This document shows positions 23,749 through 32,395 of a DNA stretch of 64,000 bases, in pieces. Under the pieces are notes generated by a model. The model worked only from the letters and a program-made list of their open reading frames with translations. It did no database searches and was not told where the DNA came from. Every line of letters begins with the position of its first letter. The stretch's first letter is position 1. The stretch is from Streptomyces lomondensis (GTDB taxonomy: Bacteria > Actinomycetota > Actinomycetes > Streptomycetales > Streptomycetaceae). A program made the translations under genes and the position numbers. The stretch is from NCBI RefSeq assembly GCF_014651035.1, contig NZ_BMWC01000003.1:697464-761463 (forward strand). Reading direction: 5' to 3'.

Positions 23749-25004
23749 TCCGGCTTCAGCGCCAGGGGAGCCGGCTCCGCGTCGGTGTCCGGCGCGTGGT
23801 CCCGGCGGGGGAGCAGCAGCGGGGTGGCGAGCAGCAGGGCACCGGCGAGGGCCAGCGCCGTACGGGGGCCGGTCCAGGCGGCCAGCAGGCCCCACAGGGC
23901 GGTCACGGCCGCGGTGACGGCCTTGCCGGTCGCCGACCAGGCGGCCAGCGTGCGGGTGACCCGGTCGGCGGGGGTCCGCTCGAGGCGGTACGTGGCGAAC
24001 ACCGGGTTGAACACGCCACAGCAGGCGATCAGCCCGAACTCGACCACCATCACCAGCACCAGCCCGGCCGCGCCGGGGCCGACGAAGGCCAGTCCGAGCG
24101 ACCAGCACGCCCGCAGCACCCCGGACGTGAGCAGCACCCGGTGCCGCCCGAACCGCGTGACGAGCCGTGGCGCCAGCCGTGAGCCGAGCAGGCCGCCCGT
24201 GCAGGGCACCGCGAAGGCCAGGGCGTACTGCCAGGGCGCGAACCGCAGGTCGTCGACCATCAGGACGAGCAGCGGCGGCGAGGCCGCCATGATCAGGGCG
24301 TTGACCAGGACCGTGTTGAGGAACAGCGGGCGCAGCGCCGGATCGGCCAGGATGTACCGCCAGCCGTCGAGCAGATCGCCCGCCCGGGGCCGGGGCACGG
24401 CGGGTTCCGGCCGGGCGGGCTCCTTCTCGCCGCCCCCGATCGCCCGGAGCCCGGCCGCCGAGAGCAGATAGCTCACCGCGTCGGCCACCACGGTCGTCAC
24501 CGGACCGAACAGCCCGATCGCGGCCCCGCCCAGCGGCGGGCCGGCCATGCTGGCGGTCCACATCGTCGCCTCGAACCGCCCGTTCGCGACCAGCAGGTCC
24601 CGCCGCGGCACCAGCTCCTTCAGGAACGCCCCGGCCGCCGCGTTGAAGGTGATGTCGGCCGCCGCGACCACCACCGACACCAGCAGCAGCTGACCGAAGC
24701 TCAGCCGCCCCAGGACGAACGCCACGGGGACGCTCAGCAGGACCGCGCACCGGACCAGGTCCGTCGCGATCATCACCGGCCGTTTACGGCGGACCTCCAC
24801 CCACGGCCCGAGCGGCACCGACACCACCGCGCCGACGGCCGGCCCCACCGCCGCCAGCAGCGACACCTGCGTCGGCCCGGCGTCCAGCACCAGGACCGCG
24901 ATCAGGGCGAACGCGTCGAACGCCAGCCACGTACCGGCCGTGCTGACCGCGTACGCGCCCCACAGCCACCCGAACCGCCGCCCCAGCGACCGCCTGCCCG
25001 CCAT
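23739..25004 (-). CDS. MFS transporter
   Basis: A 421-residue polytopic protein with about twelve membrane segments, e.g. RFGWLWGAYAVSTAGTWLAF, TQVSLLAAVGPAVGAVVSVPLG, FGQLLLVSVVVAAADI and a final ALALAGALLLATPLLL. The loop after segment two, PWVEVRRKRPVMIATDLVRC, has the DR/RRKRP character of the MFS motif A region (helix 2-3). It belongs to the enterobactin exporter/MDR-like group of Streptomyces efflux proteins; substrate unknown. ATG at 25004 is chosen because it precedes the first membrane segment by about ten residues. Confidence 0.85.
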   Translation of the reverse strand: MAGRRSLGRRFGWLWGAYAVSTAGTWLAFDAFALIAVLVLDAGPTQVSLLAAVGPAVGAVVSVPLGPWVEVRRKRPVMIATDLVRCAVLLSVPVAFVLGRLSFGQLLLVSVVVAAADITFNAAAGAFLKELVPRRDLLVANGRFEATMWTASMAGPPLGGAAIGLFGPVTTVVADAVSYLLSAAGLRAIGGGEKEPARPEPAVPRPRAGDLLDGWRYILADPALRPLFLNTVLVNALIMAASPPLLVLMVDDLRFAPWQYALAFAVPCTGGLLGSRLAPRLVTRFGRHRVLLTSGVLRACWSLGLAFVGPGAAGLVLVMVVEFGLIACCGVFNPVFATYRLERTPADRVTRTLAAWSATGKAVTAAVTALWGLLAAWTGPRTALALAGALLLATPLLLPRRDHAPDTDAEPAPLALKPDGG

Positions 25005-25155
25005 ACCCGGCGCACACTCCCAGCTCCCGCGGACAACACGGTGTTGACCGGGAGCCATCCAAGCGAGGACCGGGCCGGCCGGGCAAACAACCGCCCCTCA
25101 CCCGTGCCACAACCAACCGTTGTGTCACGAGGACACGGCGGCGCCGCTCAGGGCC

Positions 25156-25608
25156 TCAGCGCTGGTAGAGCCCCACCAGCGTCCCGTCGGCGATCCGGCG
25201 TTTCTCCACCTCCTCGTGCACCTGGTCCGCGCGCGGCGCGTCGGGCAGCACGCACGGTTCGGACAGGGCGTAGAGCCGGAAGAAGTAGTGGTGGGCGTCG
25301 TCACCCGGCGGGGGATGGGGGCCGCCCCAGCCCGGCTGCCCGTAGCCGTTGACGAGTTCCGTGCCGCCCGGTGGGCAGTGCCCGGCCTCGACGCCGTCGC
25401 TGTGCGGGTCGATGCCCACCACCACCCAGTGCGCGAAGGTGCCCGACGGGGCGTCGGGATCCTCGCAGAGCAGGACCAGTTCGGCCGCGTCGTCCGGTAC
25501 GCCGCTCCAGGTCAGCGGCGGAGAGACGTTCGGTCCCTCGTACGCGTACCGGCGCGCGATGAAGGAGTGGTCGTTGAACGCGTCGCTGCGCAGTTCGATG
25601 CCGGTCAT
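25156..25608 (-). CDS. YbhB/YbcL-type phosphatidylethanolamine-binding protein
   Basis: A 150-residue cytoplasmic protein. DAFNDHSFIARRYAYEGPNVSPPLTWSGVPDDAAELVLLCEDPDAPSGTFAHWVVVGID contains the family landmarks SPPLTW, DPDAP and HWV (a single long stretch in two pieces), and GPHPPPGDDAHHYFFRLYAL is the second anion-site strand. PEBP proteins bind anionic phospho-ligands; bacterial YbhB roles are unclear. It diverges from the sigma factor gene. Confidence 0.9.
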   Translation of the reverse strand: MTGIELRSDAFNDHSFIARRYAYEGPNVSPPLTWSGVPDDAAELVLLCEDPDAPSGTFAHWVVVGIDPHSDGVEAGHCPPGGTELVNGYGQPGWGGPHPPPGDDAHHYFFRLYALSEPCVLPDAPRADQVHEEVEKRRIADGTLVGLYQR

Positions 25609-25644
25609 GTGCCCCGGGGTACCCCCATGGGACCCGGACATGCG

Positions 25645-25669
25645 GTTCGGGACAGATCGTCCCGGGTAC
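25645..25669 (+). promoter_or_regulatory. SigB/SigH-type promoter for the sigma factor gene
   Basis: GTTC and GGGTAC are spaced by 15 bp, matching the Streptomyces SigB-family pattern (GNNT, 14-16 bp, GGGTAY). It stands 81 bp before the start at 25750. Confidence 0.55.
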
Positions 25670-25749
25670 CCGGAGATTTTTCCGGAGCGAGAAACCGGAG
25701 CCGGAACCGGAGCGAGCCCGACCGAGGCAGGAGACGGAGGAACACGAGG

Positions 25750-26769
25750 ATGTCTCCCCTGGCAGAAGACCCCGCCACGGACACCCGAGAGGACCGCCGC
25801 GCCCCCGCTCGCACCGCACGGCTGCGCAGCCGCATCCCCGAACCCGACGAGGAACCGGACCTCCTCGGCCAGTACCTCGCGCAGATCGCGGCGACGCCGC
25901 TGCTCACCGCGGAGGACGAGGTACGGCTCACCCGGCGGATGCGGACCGGCGAGCGGGCGCTGGCGGAACTGGACCGGGCCGACGCCGGTGAGAGCGACCT
26001 CGCACCCGAGCGGCGCGGGGAACTGGAGGAGGCCGCCCGCGACGGGCAGGAAGCCAAGGACCACATGGTCCGGGCCAACCTCCGGCTCGTGGTGTCGATG
26101 GCCAAACGGCACGCCCACCGCGGCCTGCCCCTGCTGGACGTGATCCAGGAGGGCAACCTGGGCCTGATCCGGGCCGTGGAGAAGTTCGACCACACCAAGG
26201 GCTTCAAGTTCTCCACGTACGCGACCTGGTGGATCCGCCAGGCGATCGAACGGGGCCTGGCCGCGCACGCCCGCACCGTACGGCTGCCGATGCACGTCGT
26301 CGAGCAGCTCCAGAAGGTCGCCAAGGTCGAGCGGCGGCTGCGGCTCGACCTGGACCGGGAGCCGAGCGTCGAGGAGGTGGCCCGGGAGAGCGGCCTCGCC
26401 GTGGACCGGATCGGCTGGCTGCGCCGCGTCGGCAGGCAGGCCGTCAGCCTGGACACGCCCGTGGACGAGACCGGCCAGACCGTGGTCGGCGACCTCATCC
26501 CCGACACCGAGGTGCTCCAGGCCCCCGAAGTCGCCGAGTACCAGGCACTCGCCGAGGAGCTGCGCGAGGCCGTCGGCACGCTCGCGCCCCGCGAGGCCAT
26601 GATCCTCACCCTGCGCTACGGCCTCCACGACGGCCACACCCGCTCCCGGGAAGAGGTCGCCAAGCGGGTGGGGCTGACCCGGGAGCGGGTGCGCCAGCTG
26701 GAGAAGGAGTCCCTCGCCCGGTTGCGGGAGCCCGGGAACCGGGAGCGCCTGGTGGCCTGGGCGAGCTGA
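25750..26769 (+). CDS. Group 2 sigma-70-family sigma factor (HrdB/HrdD-like)
   Basis: A 339-residue primary-like sigma factor. Region 1.2 is DLLGQYLAQIAATPLLTAEDEVRLTRRMRTGERA, region 2 is MVRANLRLVVSMAKRHAHRGLPLLDVIQEGNLGLIRAVEKFDHTKGFKFSTYATWWIRQAIERGLAAHAR (core motifs), region 3 holds VSLDTPVDETGQTVVGDLIPD, and region 4 ends with a helix-turn-helix (EEVAKRVGLTRERVRQLEKESLARLR). The long group 1 N-terminal extension is missing, so it is an alternative, non-essential type. The ATG at 25750 follows GAGGA. It is probably stress-induced via the SigB-type promoter upstream. Confidence 0.93.
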   Translation: MSPLAEDPATDTREDRRAPARTARLRSRIPEPDEEPDLLGQYLAQIAATPLLTAEDEVRLTRRMRTGERALAELDRADAGESDLAPERRGELEEAARDGQEAKDHMVRANLRLVVSMAKRHAHRGLPLLDVIQEGNLGLIRAVEKFDHTKGFKFSTYATWWIRQAIERGLAAHARTVRLPMHVVEQLQKVAKVERRLRLDLDREPSVEEVARESGLAVDRIGWLRRVGRQAVSLDTPVDETGQTVVGDLIPDTEVLQAPEVAEYQALAEELREAVGTLAPREAMILTLRYGLHDGHTRSREEVAKRVGLTRERVRQLEKESLARLREPGNRERLVAWAS

Positions 26770-26790
26770 CCCGCGGCCCCGGCGCCGCTC

Positions 26791-26898
26791 ACACCAGCGC
26801 CGTCGAACCGTCGGCCTCCAGCCCTGCTACACCAGCGCCAGGGAACCGTCGGCCTCCAGCCCTGCTACACCAGCGCCAGGGAACCGTCGGCCTCCAGC
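26791..26898. repeat. 38-bp tandem repeat (about 2.8 copies) over the capA-like stop codon
   Basis: Units begin at 26791, 26829 and 26867, each opening ACACCAGCGCC and containing GAACCGTCGGCCTCCAG. The third copy is the real 3' end of the CapA-like gene; the other two lie beyond its stop at 26865-26867. The second copy is almost identical to the third, the first has a small sequence difference (GTC for AGG). Confidence 0.93.
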
Positions 26899-27965
26899 GT
26901 CACACCCACCCCGCGGCTGATCCGGTCCAGCGTCGCCCGCAGCCACGCACGGTCCGCCCAGGACGCCGGCTCCAGCCGCATCCGCCGCGCCCGCAGCGGC
27001 ACCATGCGCAGCCCCGCCAGCCGTCCGCTGTCCGCCTCGACCGAGACCAGGAACGCGAGCCGCAGGTCGTCGCGGTACTCCTCGTACCCGCGTATCCCCT
27101 CGTAGTCGTCGATGAAGTCGCCGCAGCCGTACAGGATCAGCCGGTCCCGGTACACCTCCAGCGGGCGGGGATGGTGCGAGGAGTGCCCGTGGACGAGGTC
27201 GACGCCGCCGTCCACCAGGGCGTGCGCGAAGCGCACCTGCTCCCGGGGCACGTGATACCCCCAGTTGGAACCCCAGTGCACCGACACGACGGTGAGGTCA
27301 CCGGCACGCCCGGCCCGGTGGACGTGCCCTACGACGGTGTCGGCCGCGGCGGGCGAGAGGTCGGGCAGATACGCGACGCCCGGCCGGTCCGCCGTCGCGG
27401 CCCAACTGGACGGAATGCCGCTGGAACGCGCCCCGAGGGCGAACACCAGCAGCCGCCGGCCACCGGGGAGCGGGACCGTCGTCGGCGCGTACGCCTGTTC
27501 GGCGTCCCGTCCCGCGCCCGCCGTCCGCAGCCCCGCCCGGCCCAGCGTGTCCAGGGTCTCCAGCAGGCCCGGGCGGCCGAAGTCCAGGACGTGGTTGTTG
27601 GCGAGGACCGTCACGTCGGGCCGGGCCACGGACAGTGCGGTCAGGCCGGCCGGGTGCAGCCGGTAGTGGACCTCCTTGTCCGGGGCGAACGTGCCCCCGC
27701 GCGTCACCGACGTCTCCAGGTTCACGATCCGGGCGTCCGGGGCGGCCTCGTCCAGCACCCGCAGCGCCTCGCCCCACGGCCAGGACGGAGGGACGGGCGC
27801 GGGCACCGGCCCGTGCGCCGCCTCCGCCAGCCGGACGTAGGACCGCGCGTCCTCGACGTACGCCTCCCGCAGTGCCGGATCACCGGGGTGCGCCAGGATC
27901 TGGTCGACGCCGCGCCCGAGCATCACGTCACCGCACAGGAACAGCGTCACGACGCCGTCGCCCAC
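26865..27965 (-). CDS. CapA-family metallophosphatase-like protein
   Basis: A 366-residue protein of the PgsA/CapA family related to polyglutamate synthesis. FLCGDVMLGRGVDQIL near residue 9, VNLETSVTRGG, VLANNHVLDFGRPGLLETLD, VVSVHWGSNWGYHV and VDLVHGHSSHHPRPLEVY are the metallophosphoesterase-like metal sites. No signal peptide or membrane anchor is seen, unlike exported CapA proteins, so it is probably cytoplasmic and an enzyme of another pathway. The start is a GTG at 27965; a shorter start is possible. Its 3' end is duplicated downstream. Confidence 0.85.
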   Translation of the reverse strand: MGDGVVTLFLCGDVMLGRGVDQILAHPGDPALREAYVEDARSYVRLAEAAHGPVPAPVPPSWPWGEALRVLDEAAPDARIVNLETSVTRGGTFAPDKEVHYRLHPAGLTALSVARPDVTVLANNHVLDFGRPGLLETLDTLGRAGLRTAGAGRDAEQAYAPTTVPLPGGRRLLVFALGARSSGIPSSWAATADRPGVAYLPDLSPAAADTVVGHVHRAGRAGDLTVVSVHWGSNWGYHVPREQVRFAHALVDGGVDLVHGHSSHHPRPLEVYRDRLILYGCGDFIDDYEGIRGYEEYRDDLRLAFLVSVEADSGRLAGLRMVPLRARRMRLEPASWADRAWLRATLDRISRGVGVTLEADGSLALV

Positions 27966-27998
27966 ACCTCCACCGTAGGCGCACCGGGCCCGGCGGGG

Positions 27999-28460
27999 TC
28001 ACGCGTCGACCGTCACCGCGCACGACCAGCCGTACGGGTCCGGCCCGATCCGCAGCTCGTTCCACGCCACGGCCCTCGGGACCGCCCCGGTGATCTGTAC
28101 GTCGTCGAGGCGGGTCACCGCGAGCCGCACGTCCAGGCCGCCGTCGGCCTCGTCCGCCTCCACGTCCACGGGCACCTCGCCGTACGCCTCCAGCCGGAAG
28201 ATGACCTCGTCCAGCAGCGTGACGAGCAGGTCGTCGTCGCTGGCCTCGGCCAGCCGCACCCGGTCCACGGCGGTGGGCCGTACCCCGGACACGTCCGCGA
28301 AGCACTCCACCATCGCCAGGACCGCCTCCGCCAGGCAGTGCTCCCGGCACGCCGCCCACGCCTCGATCCGGATGTCGCCCGGGTGCGGCACCGCCCGGTG
28401 CCCGCAGTCGCCCGGTTGCCGTCCCTGTCCGCCGTCGTCCGTGTCACCGCCCATGAACAT
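27999..28460 (-). CDS. Archease-like protein
   Basis: A 153-residue acidic protein with the archease plan: GHRAVPHPGDIRIEAWAACREHCLAEAVLAMVECFADV at the start (the family GxRxxxHTADIxIxxxG region), a central VRLAEASDDDLLVTLLDEVIFRLEA and a C-terminal AVAWNELRIGPDPYGWSCAVTVDA (family KAVTYHxLxIxxxxxGWxAxVxxD). Archease helps the RNA ligase RtcB perform multiple turnovers. No rtcB lies in the window. Two ATG starts (28460 and 28454) are possible. Confidence 0.8.
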   Translation of the reverse strand: MFMGGDTDDGGQGRQPGDCGHRAVPHPGDIRIEAWAACREHCLAEAVLAMVECFADVSGVRPTAVDRVRLAEASDDDLLVTLLDEVIFRLEAYGEVPVDVEADEADGGLDVRLAVTRLDDVQITGAVPRAVAWNELRIGPDPYGWSCAVTVDA

Positions 28461-28511
28461 CGGCTGCCCGGGGCTCGCCCACCCATGCAGTCCCCGGCAC
28501 CGGCATGTGCG

Positions 28512-29114
28512 TCAGACGGGCTCGTCCGCCAGATACGGCGGCGCCGGGTCGTACTGGATGTAGCGGCGCACGGCCCGCGCGTGCTCCCGGCCGTGCAGCC
28601 GGCCGACCAGCCACAGCGCGCTGTCGATGCCGGCCGAGACGCCCTGGCTGGTGACCAGGTTGCCGTCCACGACATAGCGGACGTCCCGGACCACCGTCAC
28701 ATCGCCCCGTGCCTGGAGGGTGTCCTCCTGGCTCCAGTGGGTGGCCACCCGGCGCCCGCGGGCGGGCCCCGCGGCATGCAGCAGGAACGTGCCCGTGCAC
28801 ACCCCGTGCACCCACGCGGCCTGCTCCGCCGTCTTCCCGATCCAGTCGGTGACCACCCGGTTGTGCAGCTGGGCCTCCCGGGCTCCCCGCCCGCCCGGCA
28901 CGTGCAGCACGTCCAGCGGCGGATGGTCGTCCAGGGTGTGGTCGGGCAGGACCCGCAGGCCCTTGTTGCAGCGCACCGGGCCGGGGTGCTCGGCGACGAG
29001 CACGGCCCGGTCGGCGCCGTCGCGGAGCATGGCGGAGACGGTGAACACCTCCCAGGGCCCCACGAAGTCGAGCTCCTCGGCTTCCTCGAAGACCAGCAGG
29101 CCGTAGGTCGTCAT
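28512..29114 (-). CDS. DJ-1/PfpI-family protein
   Basis: A 200-residue protein with the DJ-1 nucleophile elbow AWVHGVCTGTFLLHAAG near residue 107 (Cys in GVCTG) and acid helper Glu in FEEAEELDFVGPWEVF. HVPGGRGAREA and SQGVSAGIDSALWLVGRL complete the fold, which is like isonitrile hydratase and the N-terminal half of GlxA regulators. The function is unproven. Its start overlaps the stop of the upstream GlxA-type regulator by four bases, so the two are co-translated. Confidence 0.85.
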   Translation of the reverse strand: MTTYGLLVFEEAEELDFVGPWEVFTVSAMLRDGADRAVLVAEHPGPVRCNKGLRVLPDHTLDDHPPLDVLHVPGGRGAREAQLHNRVVTDWIGKTAEQAAWVHGVCTGTFLLHAAGPARGRRVATHWSQEDTLQARGDVTVVRDVRYVVDGNLVTSQGVSAGIDSALWLVGRLHGREHARAVRRYIQYDPAPPYLADEPV

Positions 29115-30130
29115 ACGGGTTCACCTTCCTGTGCGATGTGGTGATCGGGGAGCGCCCCGGCGAGTGCCGTGGCGGAGCGGAACCTCGCGCGGTACTCCGA
29201 CGGGGCGACACCGAGCCGGCGGTGGAACGTACGGCGCAGCGTCTCGGCCGTGGCGAAGCCGTGGCGGCGGGCGACGGCCTCGACCGGCTCGTCCCCCTCG
29301 GTGAGGGCACGCCGGGCCGCCTCGACGCGCACCCGCTCCACGTACGCGGCCGGCGGCACGCCCAGTTCGGCGGTGAAGCGGCGCTGGAGGTGGCGCGGGC
29401 TCAGCCCGGCGTGCGCGGCGAGCGAGGCGATGTCGTGCCGGGCGCCCGGATCGGCGTGGATCGCGGTCACGGCGGCCCGCACCGGGTCCGTCGCCGGCTG
29501 CCGCGACCACAGCGCCACGCTGAACTGCGACTGGCCGCCCGGACGGCGCAGGAAGAGCACGAGCCGGCGGGCCACCGCGTGGGCGACCTCCCGGCCCAGG
29601 TCGTCCTCCACCAGGGCGAGCGCCAGATCCATGCCCGCCGTCACCCCGGCCGACGTCCACACTCGCCCGTCCCGGACGAAGATCGGGTCGCAGTCCACGC
29701 GCACCTCGGGATGCTCCCGGGCCAACTGCTCCTCACGGGCCCAGTGCGTGGTGACCCGCCGTCCGTCCAGCAGGCCCGCCGCCGCCAGCAGGAACACCCC
29801 GCTGCACACCGAGGCGACGCGCCGGGCACCGGCCGCCGCGGCGGCGATCCAGGAGACCAGCGCCTCGTCCTGCCGGGCCCGGTCGACGCCCTCGCCGCCG
29901 ACCACCACGAGGGTGTCCGTACCGGCCGGGTCGAGGTCCGCCACGCCGTGCGCGGCGTGCACGAGCAGCCCGCTGCCCGCACCGACCGGCCCGGGCCGGG
30001 GCGCCACGACCTCGCAGGCGTAGCCGCCCGCGCTGTGGAACACCTCGTGCGGGCCGGTGAGGTCGAGCGGCTGGAAGCCGTCGAAGACCACGAAGACGAT
30101 ACGGCGCTCTGTCACCCCTCCACGCTCCAC
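29111..30130 (-). CDS. GlxA-family AraC-type regulator with DJ-1-like sensor
   Basis: A 339-residue two-part regulator. The N-terminal 190 residues are a DJ-1-like domain (FVVFDGFQPLDLTGPHEVFHSAG, VVGGEGVD, VASVCSGVFLLAAAGLLDGRRVTTHWA, TSAGVTAGMDLALALV). The C-terminal 110 residues are an AraC DNA-binding domain (DIASLAAHAGLSPRHLQRRFTAELGVPPAAYVERVRVEAARRAL, VEAVARRHGFATAETLRRTFHRRLGVAPSEYRARF). Members sense small nitrogen compounds. It is coupled to the DJ-1 gene it may regulate. The start is a GTG (30130 or 30115). Confidence 0.9.
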   Translation of the reverse strand: MERGGVTERRIVFVVFDGFQPLDLTGPHEVFHSAGGYACEVVAPRPGPVGAGSGLLVHAAHGVADLDPAGTDTLVVVGGEGVDRARQDEALVSWIAAAAAGARRVASVCSGVFLLAAAGLLDGRRVTTHWAREEQLAREHPEVRVDCDPIFVRDGRVWTSAGVTAGMDLALALVEDDLGREVAHAVARRLVLFLRRPGGQSQFSVALWSRQPATDPVRAAVTAIHADPGARHDIASLAAHAGLSPRHLQRRFTAELGVPPAAYVERVRVEAARRALTEGDEPVEAVARRHGFATAETLRRTFHRRLGVAPSEYRARFRSATALAGALPDHHIAQEGEPV

Positions 30131-30242
30131 CGCCCCGGATCATGGCGTCAACGACACGCACCCCACAGATCGCGCCATGGGACGTCCGCCGCAGCGGGGG
30201 TACCACGGAACCCGGGGCAGAGGAGGGGAGAGGAGGTTCCCG

Positions 30243-30899
30243 ATGATCTCCCAGACGGTCACCGTGCCCGCCGGCGGCGCCGCCCTCACCGGCGATCTGG
30301 ACGTGCCGCCGGACGCCCGCGCGGTCGTGCTGTTCGCCCACGGCAGCGGCAGCTCCCGGCACAGTCCCCGCAACCGCGAGGTCGCCGCCGGCCTGCGCAC
30401 CGCCGGCCTCGGCACCCTGCTGATCGACCTGCTCACCGAGGAGGAGGAACGCCAGGACGCCCTGACAGCCGAACTCCGCTTCGACATCCCGCTGCTCGGC
30501 CGCCGGCTGGTCGCCGCGATCGACTGGCTGGCGCGGTGGCCCGGCACGCACGGCCTGCCCGTCGTCCTGTTCGGCGCCAGCACCGGCGCGGGCGCGGCCC
30601 TGGTCGCCGCCGCCCGCCGCCCCGACCGGGTGCGGGCGGTCGTCTCGCGCGGCGGACGGCCCGACCTGGCGGGCGACGCCCTGGACGCCGTACGGGCCCC
30701 GGTGCTGCTGATCGTGGGCGGCCGGGACCAGCACGTGCTGCGCCTCAACGAGGAGGCGGCCGGGCGGCTGCACGCCCCGCACACCCTCCACGTGGTGCCC
30801 GGCGCCACCCACCTGTTCGAGGAGCCGGGCGCGCTCGACCAGGTCACCGAGGCGGCCCGGCGGTGGTGCGACGAGCAGCTGAGGACCGCGGCGGGCTGA
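30243..30899 (+). CDS. Alpha/beta hydrolase, dienelactone-hydrolase-like
   Basis: A 218-residue hydrolase. VLFAHGSGSSRHSPRNREVA is the oxyanion region, LPVVLFGASTGAGAALVAAARR holds the nucleophile in GASTGAG near residue 114, APVLLIVGGRDQHVLRLN supplies the acid Asp, and VVPGATHLFEEPGAL the catalytic His. It is small with no lid, as in DLH/phosphoribosyltransferase-linked hydrolases of Streptomyces. A GGAGAGGAGG stretch precedes the ATG at 30243. It diverges from the GlxA regulator. Confidence 0.87.
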   Translation: MISQTVTVPAGGAALTGDLDVPPDARAVVLFAHGSGSSRHSPRNREVAAGLRTAGLGTLLIDLLTEEEERQDALTAELRFDIPLLGRRLVAAIDWLARWPGTHGLPVVLFGASTGAGAALVAAARRPDRVRAVVSRGGRPDLAGDALDAVRAPVLLIVGGRDQHVLRLNEEAAGRLHAPHTLHVVPGATHLFEEPGALDQVTEAARRWCDEQLRTAAG

Positions 30900-30913
30900 C
30901 GGCGGCCGGGCGC

Positions 30914-32353
30914 TCAGCCGCTCACCGGTATGTCGATGCGCAACCGGGCGCCCTGCCGCAGCAGTTCCCGCTGCACGAGCCGGTACGGCACGCCCCGCGG
31001 ACCGTGCCCGAGCCGGACGGTCAGCGCCGCGCACACGCCCGCCGCCTGTCCGGTCGCCATCGCGATCGGCATGACCCGGTACGACGAGTGCGCCACGTGC
31101 GTCCCCGAGATGCAGCGGCCCGCCACCAGCAGCCGTTCGGTGCCCTGCGGCACGAGACAGCGCAGCGGGATGTCGTAGAAGCTGCCCGCGGGCACCCGCT
31201 TCAGGACCGTGCCGGAGCCGCGCGGGTTGTGGATGTCGACGGGGTAGGCGCCGTGCGCGACGACGTCCGGGAAGGGGCGGGCGGCCAGGATGTCGTGGCC
31301 GGTGAGCTGGTAGTCGCCCACCACGCGCCGGGTCTCCCGGACGCCGATGTGGGTGCCGCTCTGCACCACGTACGACTCCTCGAAGCCGGGCACGCGGGTG
31401 CGCAGGAAGCGGTCGATCTGCGCGAGCTGGCGCCGCGCGGTGTACTCGGCCCGGGTCAGGTCCCACACGCTGGTGCCGAGCACCCTGGTCACCCGGGTGC
31501 TGTTGACGCTCAGCTCGCGCGGATGCGGGGTCGCGAAGAACAGGATGTCCTCGCGCGGCAGCCGCAGATCGCCGTCCGCCCGGGCCTCCTCCACGAGGTC
31601 CCACAGACCGTGCACCCCGCGCCACTGGTCGGGATGCTCGCGCACGTACGCGGCGAAGTCCGGCCGCGCGAAGTCCGCGACGCGGAACATCAGCGTCATC
31701 GGCTGCACCAGCCCGTCCTCCGGCCGGCCGATCTCGTACGGCGCCCCGCAGGCCGCCGCCACGTCACCGTCGCCCGTGCCGTCCACGACCACGTCGGCGT
31801 CGATCACCACCGGCCCCGACTTGGTCTCGAACACCACCCGCCAGCCGTCCTCCAGGCGCAGCGCGGTGGAGGCGAAGGCGTGGAAGAGCATCCGCACGCC
31901 CGCCTCGTCCATCATGTCGAGCAGGACCAGCTTGAACAGCTCCGGGTCGAAGGGGACCGTATATCCGGTCTTCGGCGACGGCTTCAGGCAGCCGCCGCGC
32001 CCCATGAGCTGGTCCAGCAGCCGCCACAGCACGCCCTGGACGACCGGTTCGCCCTCGCCGTGGTCGGTGGGCAGCAGCCGTGAGTCCTCGCCGTCCTCGG
32101 TGAACGTGGCCTGCTTGTGCTCGTTGTGGAACGACATCAGCGGCATGACCAGCGCCGCGGTCGCGTTGCCCCCGAGGAACCCGTAGCGCTCCACCAGGAC
32201 GACATCGGCCCCGGCGTCGGCCGCCGCGACGGCGGCGGCGAACCCGGCCGGGCCGCCGCCGACCACCAGCACCTCGGTCCGTCCGCCGTGCCGGGCCGGC
32301 CGTGCGGGCAGGGTGACCGTGCGGGGCTTGCGCGGTTCTTGCAGGATCGGCAT
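30914..32353 (-). CDS. FAD-dependent oxidoreductase (PF12831-type)
   Basis: A 479-residue flavoprotein. The dinucleotide fold is EVLVVGGGPAGFAAAVAAADAGADVVLVERYGFLGGNATAA (GGGPAG near residue 32, GGNAT right after), as in the PF12831 family. VVDGTGDGDVAAACGAPYEIG and HSSYRVMPIAMATGQAAGVCAAL at the end are the second FAD-contact blocks. Substrate unknown. It lies 42 bp downstream of the pyruvyl transferase-like gene on the same strand. Confidence 0.88.
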   Translation of the reverse strand: MPILQEPRKPRTVTLPARPARHGGRTEVLVVGGGPAGFAAAVAAADAGADVVLVERYGFLGGNATAALVMPLMSFHNEHKQATFTEDGEDSRLLPTDHGEGEPVVQGVLWRLLDQLMGRGGCLKPSPKTGYTVPFDPELFKLVLLDMMDEAGVRMLFHAFASTALRLEDGWRVVFETKSGPVVIDADVVVDGTGDGDVAAACGAPYEIGRPEDGLVQPMTLMFRVADFARPDFAAYVREHPDQWRGVHGLWDLVEEARADGDLRLPREDILFFATPHPRELSVNSTRVTRVLGTSVWDLTRAEYTARRQLAQIDRFLRTRVPGFEESYVVQSGTHIGVRETRRVVGDYQLTGHDILAARPFPDVVAHGAYPVDIHNPRGSGTVLKRVPAGSFYDIPLRCLVPQGTERLLVAGRCISGTHVAHSSYRVMPIAMATGQAAGVCAALTVRLGHGPRGVPYRLVQRELLRQGARLRIDIPVSG

Positions 32354-32395
32354 GGGTGTCCTCCCGCGGGCGGGGCCTCGGCTTCGGCGCCGGCG

